From Pectobacterium brasiliense (GTDB lineage Bacteria > Pseudomonadota > Gammaproteobacteria > Enterobacterales > Enterobacteriaceae), in contig NZ_JACGFN010000002.1 of NCBI RefSeq assembly GCF_016950255.1, positions 806,001 through 870,000 of the forward strand: a DNA stretch of 64,000 bases, given 5' to 3'. A program made the translations under genes and the position numbers. The notes beneath the pieces were generated by a model. That model saw only the letters and a program-made list of their open reading frames with translations, was not told the origin of the DNA and made no database searches. The first letter of the stretch is position 1, and each line of letters starts with the position of its first letter. Shown in pieces: positions 21,278 through 30,654 of this stretch.

Positions 21278-21303
21278 AAAACGCTGGCACAAGGCCAGCG
21301 TTT
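21278..21303 (-). terminator. Terminator of the rpsF-priB-rpsR-rplI operon
   Basis: AAACGCTGGC-cttgt-GCCAGCGTTT on the minus strand followed by TGCATTTT, about 40 bp past rplI. Confidence 0.8.
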
Positions 21304-21343
21304 CACATGTTAACTAAAGAGTTAATTCAACGATAAACGTGAA

Positions 21344-21796
21344 TTACGCTTCAGCAACAACAACAACATTCAGTTCAGCAAAGACATCGCTGTGTACCTG
21401 GAAGCTTACTTCGTGCTCACCCAGAGTACGCAGAACGCCGTTCGGCAGGCGAACTTCGCTCTTAGCAATGTCAACACCGGCAGCCGTTACCGCATCAGCG
21501 ATATCGCGAGTACCGATGGAACCGAACAGTTTACCTTCGTCGCCTGCTTTAGACGCGATGGTAACGCTACCCAGTTCTTTGATCTTAGCAGCGCGAGCTT
21601 CAGCAGCAGCCAGAACGTCAGCCAGTTTGGCTTCCAGTTCAGCACGGCGTGCTTCGAAGAACTCAACGTTTTTCTTGGTTGCCGGGACAGCTTTGCCCTG
21701 TGGAACCAGGAAGTTACGAGCATAGCCCGCTTTAACGTTTACCTGATCACCCAGGCTGCCCAGGTTTGCTACTTTATCAAGCAGAATAACTTGCAT
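21344..21796 (-). CDS. rplI: 50S ribosomal protein L9
   Basis: A 150-residue two-domain protein that binds 23S rRNA. The N-terminal domain carries the family signature ([24 protein letters not shown]). A long charged connecting helix ([26 protein letters not shown]) leads to the C-terminal domain. Last gene of the conserved operon; the operon terminator follows at 21278-21303. Confidence 0.99.
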   Translation of the reverse strand: MQVILLDKVANLGSLGDQVNVKAGYARNFLVPQGKAVPATKKNVEFFEARRAELEAKLADVLAAAEARAAKIKELGSVTIASKAGDEGKLFGSIGTRDIADAVTAAGVDIAKSEVRLPNGVLRTLGEHEVSFQVHSDVFAELNVVVVAEA

Positions 21797-21837
21797 TACT
21801 TTATCCTCTCAAAGTCTCGTTAATGGACAGTGGCCGA

Positions 21838-22390
<553 letters not shown>

Positions 22391-22395
22391 AACAA

Positions 22396-22806
<411 letters not shown>

Positions 22807-22813
22807 TTATTCA

Positions 22814-22848
22814 GCCTCCTGTCTGGGTCAACCGCGGCCCGTGGAGGC
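22814..22848 (-). promoter_or_regulatory. S6:S18-binding leader motif of the rpsF operon
   Basis: The minus strand reads GCCTCC, an internal loop containing CGGGCCGCGG and GACCC, then GGAGGC. This is the conserved ribosomal-protein leader hairpin upstream of rpsF, bound by the S6:S18 complex for feedback repression. It lies 25 nt before the rpsF start. Confidence 0.85.
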
Positions 22849-22969
22849 AAGGAACGTGTATGTGTGCGGCTGAAAAAATGACGCGTAAGTATAGTGCCCG
22901 ACATTAAAGAACACAAGGAAGAAACACGGGAGTTTTCTGCGTGGCGATATTTAAGCATTCGGGACGGGA

Positions 22970-23722
22970 TTACAGCGTCCGCTGGAAGAAATCAGCCCCC
23001 GCTTGCAGCGCCGTTGGCGTAATACGATGCCCCACGCCCGGCTCGGTCAAATACGTCAGATTAGCCAGCTTATCGCGCACCTGTAATGCCTGATAGAGGC
23101 GGGCGCTTTCTGCCGCCGGCACGACATCATCCGCTTCACCGTGCCACACCAGCAGCGGACGTTCGGACAAAGCGTCCAGACGCGTAGTGACATCATAATC
23201 AGCCAGTTTGCTCGCTAACGTCTGCAACACCGCTTGATTTTCTTCACTATCGGCCGGAACCGGAGGAAACAGCGCGGACGATAGCGTCGAGAAATAGCCC
23301 GATCCCATAAACGCCGCCACGGCGGTAATCCAGGGATAACGCGCCATACAACCAAGCGCACTCATTCCACCGAGCGACGCACCGCAAACGCCAATTCTCT
23401 CACCATCAATCAGGCCACGCTGCCGATATTCCGCCACATAGCCGGGGAGTTCTTCAATATTCGATTGCAGAATATCCCAGAAATGGCGCAACCGACGTGC
23501 GTCATCCCCGTCATAGCGCGCACCGTGCATGGCCGCATCGGCCAAAATCACCCGAAATCCAGCCTGAGCCAACGCATAGCCAAAATACGAGTACACCTCT
23601 TTTGATGAAGTGTAACCATGAAAGAAAAAAATCGTCGGGAGGGGCTGCTCTCTCCTTCCCGCTGGTGCCGCGTGAATCGTTTCAATACCGCTACCGAGTT
23701 TATCCAGTGACATTTCGACCAT
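22970..23722 (-). CDS. yjfP: Alpha/beta-hydrolase esterase YjfP
   Basis: A 250-residue cytoplasmic carboxylesterase of the alpha/beta-hydrolase fold. The oxyanion region is FFHGYTSSK, the nucleophile elbow GASLGGMSA, the acid lies in WHGEADDVVP and the catalytic His in GVGHRITP. It is collinear with E. coli YjfP, an esterase active on short acyl substrates in vitro. It appears monocistronic. Confidence 0.93.
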   Translation of the reverse strand: MVEMSLDKLGSGIETIHAAPAGRREQPLPTIFFFHGYTSSKEVYSYFGYALAQAGFRVILADAAMHGARYDGDDARRLRHFWDILQSNIEELPGYVAEYRQRGLIDGERIGVCGASLGGMSALGCMARYPWITAVAAFMGSGYFSTLSSALFPPVPADSEENQAVLQTLASKLADYDVTTRLDALSERPLLVWHGEADDVVPAAESARLYQALQVRDKLANLTYLTEPGVGHRITPTALQAGADFFQRTL

Positions 23723-23936
23723 ATTTCCCTCGTTTTCTGTTCTGTCAGCCTATTTTTATGTAGCGAAATCGTATTTAGCAGAAAGGGGATGACCTTCTAC
23801 GATAACCCACTCACAGCCATTTTCTTATCTCCGTGTCGTCACTGATTCCATGCTGGTTTAATTGGCGTATTTATGTAAATAAAAAAATCACATTGATCCA
23901 GATCAATAACTGAAACGAATGTTTACACTCCGTGAT

Positions 23937-23963
23937 TAATTTTTTTTCACTTACTGCCGTTAA
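23937..23963 (+). promoter_or_regulatory. Candidate FliA promoter of the chemoreceptor at 24016
   Basis: TAATTTTT, 11 bases, GCCGTTAA: exact sigma-28 spacing, 6/8 and 7/8 matches to TAAAGTTT and GCCGATAA. The start codon is 53 bp downstream. Confidence 0.6.
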
Positions 23964-24015
23964 CGCATGTGAAGCAAGACTAAAAAATAACCTTTTTATT
24001 ATAAGAGACACACAT

Positions 24016-25956
24016 ATGTTGGGACTTTCTTTTAAACACTGGGGCCTGGGTATCAAGCTATCCGTCATCGCTTCACTGAGCGTGGCGATACTTTTCATTG
24101 CATTCACCCTATCCCTCACCCGATCAGCAGGCAATCAGCTCAAAGCCCTGACCCTTAACGACATGCAGAGCCAGGTGAATGGCGTCACCGACATGATCAA
24201 CATGTACGATACCAGCCTACAAGCCGAGGTTAGCAATTATACGCGGCTGCTGGCGAGCTTTCTGCCGACGCGGTTTTCACTGGATACCGTTAACCGCACA
24301 CCTTTTGGCAACACCGCTCACCCAACGCTTAAGGCTGGCGACACGGTATTGAACCTCAATACTGAAGTGCCGGACGACTTTCTGAGCCGTACTCACGCGA
24401 TTTCAACGATTTTTGTTCGCGATGGAGAGGATTTTACGCGCGTCACCACGTCGCTGAAAAAAGAAGATGGATCGCGCGCGATGGGCACCAAACTCGATCG
24501 TGAAAGTCCGGCCTATGCGCCCGTGATGAAAGGCGACACCTACAGTGGGCTAGCCACGCTGTTCGGCAAACAGTACATCACTCAGTATGAACCGATACGC
24601 GATAGTGAAAACAAGGTGATCGGTATTCTGTTCGTCGGTGTCGACATCACGAAGCAATTTACCGATATGCAGCAAACGATTCTGAACAAGAAAATGGGTG
24701 AAACCGGCCATTTCTTTGTACTTAGCACGAAAAAAGGAAAAGATGCGGGCAACTATCTTTACCATCAAAGTAACGCCAACCAACGCCCTGACTGGTCAGA
24801 AGGTGCGTTAGAGAAAGTGCTGGCAACCGGTAATGGTACGATCGAATACGACAACAACACGATGACGGGCGAAGAGAAAACCCGAATCATGGTGTACCGC
24901 AGTATTCCGCAGTGGAACTGGATTGTTGCAGGCACGGTGAGCAAAGAAAGCCTGATGGCAGAAATTAATCACACCCGTAACTTGTTTTTGAGCGGCGGCA
25001 TTATTCTGGTTCTGCTGTTCGCCGCATTCTTTGTCATGCTGACACGCAAATGGCTGAGCCAGCCGCTGGTTGAAATCGTCAAAGTGGCGGAACAGTTTTC
25101 TGCCGGTAACCTGACCGCGACGCTTTCAAGCAACCGTTACGATGAAGTTGGCCGCCTGATCGATGCCATTAACGGTATCGGACAAGGGCTAACGACCATC
25201 GTGTCGCAGGTGAGAAATTCGTCCGAAGAAATCAGTGCTGGTACCGATGCGCTAGCTGCCGATAGCGAAAACATCAGCGAACAAATTGCCCGTCAGGCCA
25301 GCAGCGTCGAAGAGACATCTGCCAGCATGGAGCAACTCTCCGCCAGCGTGAAGCAGAACGCCGATAACGTCTCCGCCGCCAAAGATCTGGCAGAGCAGAG
25401 CGCCGCAGCAGCACGAAACGGTAGCCAGACCGTCACCGACTCCGTTTCTACGATGAGCGACATCAAGAACTCATCGCAGCGGATTGCTGATATCACGACC
25501 GTGATCGAATCTATCGCTTTCCAGACCAATATTCTGGCACTGAATGCCGCAGTAGAAGCCGCTCGCGCAGGTGAACACGGCAGAGGTTTCGCCGTGGTTG
25601 CTGCTGAAGTACGGGCGCTGGCACAGCGCAGCTCCACCGCGGTGAAAGAGATTGAAACCCTGATTGATGAATCACTGGAGAAAATCGAAGCGGGTTATCA
25701 TTTCTCAGAAAAAACGCAGGCGGTAATGGACGACTTGCGTAACCGCATCTTGCAAGTCAGCACCATCGTGAACGATATCGATATCGCCTCACGCGAGCAG
25801 TCCGCTGGTATCAGCCAGGTGAACATCGCGATTGTACAGATTGGTCAGGCAACACAGGAAAACGCCATTCTGGTCAACAATTCGGAAGACACCGCGCAGA
25901 GCCTGCGCCAGAAAGGCCACCACCTCAGCGAGCTGGTCAGCGTCTTCCGTATTTAA
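24016..25956 (+). CDS. Methyl-accepting chemotaxis protein with Cache-type sensor
   Basis: A 646-residue chemoreceptor. Membrane segments lie at about 15-37 and 335-357. The roughly 300-residue periplasmic region between them resembles a single Cache (Cache_3/Cache_2) domain ([26 protein letters not shown], then [11 protein letters not shown]). HAMP and a methylation/signalling domain follow; the hairpin tip is recognisable ([34 protein letters not shown]). It ends in VSVFRI without a CheR-tethering pentapeptide. I use the start at 24016, because 84 bp of open frame upstream covers the FliA-like promoter. Cache receptors often sense small organic acids; the ligand is unknown. Confidence 0.95.
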   Translation: MLGLSFKHWGLGIKLSVIASLSVAILFIAFTLSLTRSAGNQLKALTLNDMQSQVNGVTDMINMYDTSLQAEVSNYTRLLASFLPTRFSLDTVNRTPFGNTAHPTLKAGDTVLNLNTEVPDDFLSRTHAISTIFVRDGEDFTRVTTSLKKEDGSRAMGTKLDRESPAYAPVMKGDTYSGLATLFGKQYITQYEPIRDSENKVIGILFVGVDITKQFTDMQQTILNKKMGETGHFFVLSTKKGKDAGNYLYHQSNANQRPDWSEGALEKVLATGNGTIEYDNNTMTGEEKTRIMVYRSIPQWNWIVAGTVSKESLMAEINHTRNLFLSGGIILVLLFAAFFVMLTRKWLSQPLVEIVKVAEQFSAGNLTATLSSNRYDEVGRLIDAINGIGQGLTTIVSQVRNSSEEISAGTDALAADSENISEQIARQASSVEETSASMEQLSASVKQNADNVSAAKDLAEQSAAAARNGSQTVTDSVSTMSDIKNSSQRIADITTVIESIAFQTNILALNAAVEAARAGEHGRGFAVVAAEVRALAQRSSTAVKEIETLIDESLEKIEAGYHFSEKTQAVMDDLRNRILQVSTIVNDIDIASREQSAGISQVNIAIVQIGQATQENAILVNNSEDTAQSLRQKGHHLSELVSVFRI

Positions 25957-26065
25957 CATTCACACAGCGGCCATCGTGTTGCAGGTATTGCACGATGGCC
26001 ACCACTTGCGTATTATGCCGACGTTTTTTCACCCATCCCCCCACACTGACAAAGGAGACGACATC

Positions 26066-26110
26066 ATGACAACACCAACTCTGATTCTTTGCAGGACATC
26101 TCGGGACTAA
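26066..26110 (+). CDS. Possible 14-codon leader or remnant ORF before rtcB2
   Basis: ATG at 26066 preceded by AAAGGAGACGACATC, an excellent ribosome site, encodes MTTPTLILCRTSRD and then a stop. Such a site in front of so short a frame is unusual. It may be a leader peptide of the rtcB2-prfH unit, or the stub of a gene truncated at this junction. No homology is recognised. Confidence 0.35.
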   Translation: MTTPTLILCRTSRD

Positions 26111-26193
26111 TTCCGCATTCTTTTCCGCTTTGCGTTATCCCCCCAGCTGTAGCCTGCCTTACCCTATTTTTAAATTGATCAGCAGGATGATCT

Positions 26194-27315
26194 ATGGGCA
26201 ATGCTATTCGCTCTATTTCGGCGCGCGTCAGTGTGATCGCGACGGAAAACACCTGGATTGAAGATAAAGCAATCCAACAGCTTCACATTACATCACAACT
26301 TCCCGATATGGTTCGCGTGGCCGGCATGCCAGATTTGCATCCGGGTCGGGGTTACCCTATCGGCGCCGCCTTTTTTTCACAACAGCGGTTCTATCCGGCG
26401 CTGGTCGGAAACGACATCGGCTGCGGCATGGCGCTATGGCGCACGAGCCTGAACGCCAACAAAATCTCTCTGGATAAGCTGGAGAAACGGCTTGGTAATA
26501 TCGATGGACCACTGGAAGACGATATCGAAATTCCCCCTTCGCTGGCGGATTTTCGCTATTCGCTGGGCACCATCGGCGGCGGTAATCATTTTGCGGAACT
26601 ACAGCAGCTTGATGAAATCTATCAACCCGATGCACTACACGCTTTGCACATTGATCCTAAACAGCTGCTGTTGCTCGTCCACAGCGGCTCGCGCGGATTA
26701 GGGCAAACCATACTGGAAGCTCACGTGCGGGAATTCGGCCATCAGGGGCTTGAAGCCAATACGCCTGCCGCAGAGGCCTATCTGGAACAGCACCAGTTCG
26801 CGCTGACGTTTGCCACCCACAATCGGCGGCTGATCGCGCAGCGAATGCTGGAACGTTGGCATACGGAAGGCGATGCCGCACTGGACGTGAACCACAATCT
26901 GGTGACATCAGCAACGATTGAGGGCATTTCTGGCTGGCTGCACCGCAAAGGCGCGACACCTGCCGACTGTGGACCGGTCATCATTCCCGGTTCGCGCGGC
27001 GACTACAGCTACATCGTGCAGCCCATTCCTCACGCCGACAGCCTGTATTCGCTGGCACATGGCGCGGGCAGGAAGTGGATGCGCACGGAGTGTAAAGATC
27101 GACTGTCTTCACGTTACAGCGTCCAGCAACTCGCGCGTACCCGCTTCGGCAGCCGCGTGATTTGTCAGGACAGACAGCTGATTTTTCAGGAAGCACCAGA
27201 AGCCTACAAACCGATAGACAGCGTGATCGGTGCGATGCAGCAGGCGGGATTAATCACGCTGATTGCTCGCCTGAAGCCGGTACTCACCTACAAAACGCGT
27301 GGGGAGGATAAATGA
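26194..27315 (+). CDS. rtcB2: RtcB-family RNA ligase paired with PrfH (RtcB2)
   Basis: A 373-residue 3'-phosphate/5'-OH RNA ligase, shorter than housekeeping RtcB (about 408). Mn-binding and catalytic motifs are present: [16 protein letters not shown] (Asp74, Cys77), [22 protein letters not shown], and the C-terminal HGAGRKWMR with the guanylylated His. Its stop overlaps prfH as ATGA. Published work on rtcB2-prfH operons assigns repair of 16S rRNA cut in the decoding centre by ribotoxins, with PrfH freeing the stalled ribosome first. That role is inferred here from the pairing. Confidence 0.93.
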   Translation: MGNAIRSISARVSVIATENTWIEDKAIQQLHITSQLPDMVRVAGMPDLHPGRGYPIGAAFFSQQRFYPALVGNDIGCGMALWRTSLNANKISLDKLEKRLGNIDGPLEDDIEIPPSLADFRYSLGTIGGGNHFAELQQLDEIYQPDALHALHIDPKQLLLLVHSGSRGLGQTILEAHVREFGHQGLEANTPAAEAYLEQHQFALTFATHNRRLIAQRMLERWHTEGDAALDVNHNLVTSATIEGISGWLHRKGATPADCGPVIIPGSRGDYSYIVQPIPHADSLYSLAHGAGRKWMRTECKDRLSSRYSVQQLARTRFGSRVICQDRQLIFQEAPEAYKPIDSVIGAMQQAGLITLIARLKPVLTYKTRGEDK

Positions 27316-27935
27316 TATTGCTTCAACTCTCCGCCGCACAGGGGCCGGACGAATGCATGCTGGCAACGACAAAAGCGCTTCACGCTCTGACGCGAGATGC
27401 CGCACGGCAAGGCGTCAACTGTGAAATTATCGAAACCGAAGCGGGGAAACGCGCGGGCACACTACGTTCCGCACTGGTTCTGCTAAACGGTGAACAGGCG
27501 GAACCGCTCGCCGCCAACTGGTGCGGTACACTTCAGTGGACGTGCAATAGCCCCTGGCGCAAGGGTGGCGGACGCAAAAACTGGTTTATCGGCGTCGCCC
27601 GCTTTCATCAGGAACAGGCGTTTGCCGATCACGAGATTCGCTTTGAAGCCACCAAATCCTCGGGTCCCGGTGGGCAGCATGTGAATAAAACCGAGTCTGC
27701 CGTCCGCGCTACCCATGTCGCCAGCGGTATCACGGTGAAGGTACAGAGTGAACGCAGCCAGCACGCCAACAAGCGTCTGGCCTGTTATCTCATCGCCTAT
27801 CGTCTTGAAGCGTTACAACAGCAGCAGCACGCTGAACTAAGGCCACAGCGGCGTCTGTTCCACCATCAGATCGAACGCGGCAATCCGGTAAAAGTCTTCA
27901 AAGGCGAAGATTTTACGCTGGTCACCTCGCGCTAA
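27312..27935 (+). CDS. prfH: Peptide chain release factor homologue PrfH
   Basis: A 207-residue class-I release-factor homologue with the peptidyl-hydrolysis loop [18 protein letters not shown]. The domain containing codon-recognition motifs (PxT or SPF) of RF1/RF2 is absent. It therefore cannot read stop codons in the usual way, and fits rescue of ribosomes with a damaged decoding centre. It is fused to the rtcB2 operon by a 4-bp overlap. Confidence 0.95.
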   Translation: MILLQLSAAQGPDECMLATTKALHALTRDAARQGVNCEIIETEAGKRAGTLRSALVLLNGEQAEPLAANWCGTLQWTCNSPWRKGGGRKNWFIGVARFHQEQAFADHEIRFEATKSSGPGGQHVNKTESAVRATHVASGITVKVQSERSQHANKRLACYLIAYRLEALQQQQHAELRPQRRLFHHQIERGNPVKVFKGEDFTLVTSR

Positions 27936-28051
27936 CCTCAACTCACGGGCAGCACCGACTGCCCGCTGTTAGTTTTCTCTTGTTAAAGAGAATGCCATCG
28001 GCCCGGCGATAGCGCTACACTTCCGCTATCCACTCCTGTCAGGCTGAAACG

Positions 28052-28360
28052 ATGAACATCGTGCGGATACTTTTCTTACCCTTAATACTGATGCTGTCCG
28101 GCTGCCAGATCATACAAGGTAAGCCTGTCGCGCCACCGCCGCCTGCGGAGAAAGCGCTTGAAATTCGCTACGCGCAGGCCAGCAAGCTGGAAAAAATGGG
28201 GACGATTTCGGTGAGCATGCGCGGAAACGCAGATGATGTGGATCGCGCCCTTCAACAAAAAGCCGATGCCTCTGGTGCGCATTATTATGTGATCGTAATG
28301 AAATCCGAAGCTGCCGCGCTCCCCGGCATGTGGCTTGCGCGCGCCGTGCTATATCGCTGA
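28052..28360 (+). CDS. bsmA: BsmA (YjfO)-type DUF1471 lipoprotein
   Basis: A 102-residue lipoprotein. The signal peptide ends in the lipobox LSGC (Cys18), followed by a Pro/Ala linker and a DUF1471 (YhcN/BhsA) domain from about residue 45 (KMGTISVSMRGNADDVDRALQQKADASGAHYYVIVM). E. coli BsmA influences biofilm and peroxide or acid stress. It converges on yjfL across a hairpin at 28423-28448. Confidence 0.88.
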   Translation: MNIVRILFLPLILMLSGCQIIQGKPVAPPPPAEKALEIRYAQASKLEKMGTISVSMRGNADDVDRALQQKADASGAHYYVIVMKSEAAALPGMWLARAVLYR

Positions 28361-28422
28361 ATCTGTGGGACAGGTTGTCAAAACGCGGTAAACAAAGGTG
28401 CTGGGCAAGGATATCCGCCAAA

Positions 28423-28448
28423 CAATACCGGGCGGATTCCCGGTATTG
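28423..28448. terminator. Hairpin between bsmA and yjfL
   Basis: CAATACCGGG-cggatt-CCCGGTATTG, a 10-bp perfect stem between convergent genes. The minus strand continues into TTTGG, so it may end yjfL transcripts. Confidence 0.6.
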
Positions 28449-28463
28449 TCATGCAACGGCAAA

Positions 28464-28862
28464 TTAATACGACATACACGCCGCATTCAGAATCCCGCCG
28501 CTGAGCGAGGCGGCACAGAGAAAGGCACCAGTGGCGACATCATTATTCTGGATATGCTGACTGATGCGTGGCATATACAGGCGCACCGCGAAATAAATAA
28601 CCAATTGCACCACCAGCGCGACTGCGCCCCAGGTGATGTAATCCACCAGGCTCACCGAATTAATCGCCGCACTGGAAAGCGGGATAACATAGCCAATTAA
28701 CGCCCCACCAAACCCAATAGCCGCCGTAGCGTTGTTTTCTTTAATCAACGCCCACTCATCATGTGGCGTGACACGGGTGTAGATAAACAGAAAGGCCAGC
28801 ACCATGGCAAACCCGATAAAGAAATAAGAAGCGAAAGCGAGTAGCGACGTAACAATAGGCAT
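28464..28862 (-). CDS. yjfL: DUF350 inner-membrane protein YjfL
   Basis: A 132-residue integral membrane protein with four predicted helices (about 5-30, 48-65, 75-98 and 112-130) characteristic of DUF350. The start at 28862 follows AAAAGGAATATCGCT and gives the E. coli length. An upstream in-frame ATG at 28904 would add 14 basic residues. Function unknown. The remaining 367 bp to the pseudogene start (28863-29229) holds a FliA-like promoter and nothing else I can support. Confidence 0.88.
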   Translation of the reverse strand: MPIVTSLLAFASYFFIGFAMVLAFLFIYTRVTPHDEWALIKENNATAAIGFGGALIGYVIPLSSAAINSVSLVDYITWGAVALVVQLVIYFAVRLYMPRISQHIQNNDVATGAFLCAASLSGGILNAACMSY

Positions 28863-29062
28863 AGCGATATTCCTTTTAAATGAGCCCCGTTGGCGCATCA
28901 GCAATAAATAACAGGAAGCATGAAGAATATAGATGATTCTTGCATAGCAAAGCGTTTATACATGACTTTACGTGATAAACAATGCAGAAATCCCCAGCGG
29001 AGCGCGTTTCCCCCCAGACTTCATACCCGCACGAGTCTCCTCACATTTTTCAAGAAAACGGA

Positions 29063-29089
29063 TAAGCATTGCACCTGAAATGTCGATAA
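29063..29089 (+). promoter_or_regulatory. Candidate FliA promoter of the broken chemoreceptor
   Basis: TAAGCATT, 11 bases, GTCGATAA: exact spacing, strong -10 (7/8), weaker -35 (5/8). It suggests the pseudogene at 29230 may still be transcribed. Confidence 0.45.
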
Positions 29090-29229
29090 CAGATAAGGCA
29101 TTTTTTATCAGTCAGATAGGTGCCTGTTTCACACTCATCACCTGCTTTTTATGCAAACACACAACAACAACTAATCCGTTATTGACCTGCGATAACGGTA
29201 AATAATTAATGAACGAAAGGAAGAGGTTT

Positions 29230-29762
29230 ATGCTGCGCTGGATGTCATTTCAAAACCTGTCTGTAACGCGCAAGTTATTGGTAGGGTTTGGTTTATTGCT
29301 CATTATGGGAGTCATCCTCTCTATGGTCGGCTTTTACGGATTGCACAATAGCGACCAATCGTTAAAACGCATCAGCCGTCTTGGCGCCATGTATGACAAG
29401 ACAGTAGTCGCGCGGGAAGGCAACTTCGGTTATGCGCTGGAGCGTAAAACGGCGCGGCACTCGTTAACGGCGCGGGGAAAACGATGGAAGGGATTGTCCA
29501 GTCAGTGACGCAGGTCCACGCCATCATGAAAGACATTACTACCGCGTCGGACGAGCAGCATCGCGGTATTTCTCAGGTCGGTCGAGCCATTATAGAAATG
29601 GATCAGAACACACAGCAAAACACCGTGTTGGTGGAGCAATCCTCTTCTGCGGCTCAGTCTCTGGAACAGCAGGCGATCGTACTTTCTGATGCCGTTTCCG
29701 TCTTCCGACTTTTACAGCCTTCACAACAAGGCATTCACAGGCTGGCGAGCCCCGCTGCATAA
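29230..29762 (+). pseudogene. Chemoreceptor pseudogene with large internal deletion and frameshift
   Basis: The 5' part encodes a normal receptor start (MLRWMSFQNLSVTRKLLVGFG, a membrane segment, early periplasmic residues to about NFGYAL). The frame then runs into unrelated residues and stops at 29508. In another frame, from about 29448, the extreme C-terminal methylation helix resumes (NGAALVNGAGKTMEGIV to SVFRLLQ) and stops at 29762. The rest of the periplasmic domain, the second membrane helix, HAMP and the signalling tip are gone. A 9-bp direct repeat ACGGCGCGG lies at the junction (29449 and 29467). A FliA-like promoter remains upstream. Confidence 0.93.
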
Positions 29763-29772
29763 CCCCAACGAA

Positions 29773-29798
29773 AAAGAGGTGCCCCAGGGCACCTCTTT
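29773..29798. terminator. Bidirectional terminator between the chemoreceptor pseudogene and rlmB
   Basis: AAAGAGGTGCCC-ca-GGGCACCTCTTT, a 12-bp perfect inverted repeat with A/T-rich ends. Confidence 0.85.
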
Positions 29799-29818
29799 AC
29801 TATCATTCGCGACACTGA

Positions 29819-30550
29819 TTACGCGCGCTGGCGAACGGCTTCAAACAGACACACGCCAGTAGCAACCGACACATTCAGTGAAGACACGCTGCCCGCCATC
29901 GGAATACTGATCAATTCATCGCAGTGTTCACGAGTCAAACGACGCATACCTTCCCCTTCCGCGCCCATCACCAGCGCCAGCGGCCCGGTCAGCTTGCTTT
30001 GGTACAGCGTATGATCCGCTTCACCCGCCGTGCCAACGATCCAGATATTACGCTCCTGCAACAGGCGCATCGTACGGGCAAGATTGGTCACGCTGATAAC
30101 CGGTACGGTTTCCGCCGCACCGCAGGCCACCTTCTTCACCGTCGCATTAAGCTGCGCAGAACGATCGCGCGGCACAATCACCGCATGTACACCAGCGCCA
30201 TCCGCATTACGCAGGCAAGCGCCCAGATTATGTGGATCGGTCACGCCGTCCAATATCAGCAGGAAAGGCGTTTCCAGATTGTCTAACATCGCAGGCAGAT
30301 CGTTTTCCTGATATTTCCGCCCTTCTTTAACTTTCGCTACGATCCCCTGATGCACCGCATCGTCAGCCTGCTTGTCCAGCCATTGGCGGTTCGCCACCTG
30401 AATGACGATGCCCTGCGCTTCCAGCTCCGCAATCACAGGCTGAAGGCGACGATCGTCGCGCCCTTTCAGAACAAAAACTTCCAGAAAACGCTGTGGATCG
30501 CGCTCAAGCAGTGCCTTAACCGCGTGGATACCGTAAATAATTTCGCTCAT
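29819..30550 (-). CDS. rlmB: 23S rRNA (guanosine-2'-O-)-methyltransferase RlmB
   Basis: A 243-residue SpoU-family knotted methyltransferase that 2'-O-methylates G2251 of 23S rRNA. An N-terminal L30e-like substrate-binding domain precedes the trefoil-knot catalytic motifs [33 protein letters not shown] and [24 protein letters not shown]. It lies downstream of rnr, the usual nsrR-rnr-rlmB order. Confidence 0.98.
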   Translation of the reverse strand: MSEIIYGIHAVKALLERDPQRFLEVFVLKGRDDRRLQPVIAELEAQGIVIQVANRQWLDKQADDAVHQGIVAKVKEGRKYQENDLPAMLDNLETPFLLILDGVTDPHNLGACLRNADGAGVHAVIVPRDRSAQLNATVKKVACGAAETVPVISVTNLARTMRLLQERNIWIVGTAGEADHTLYQSKLTGPLALVMGAEGEGMRRLTREHCDELISIPMAGSVSSLNVSVATGVCLFEAVRQRA

Positions 30551-30654
30551 TGATACTCTTCAAATTAACCATAACAGGTGGTGCCCGTTAATGTAGAGAT
30601 AGAGGTTTTCCCCGCGCGCTCACCTTCTCAGTGGAGGGCGCGGGCTCACTAACC

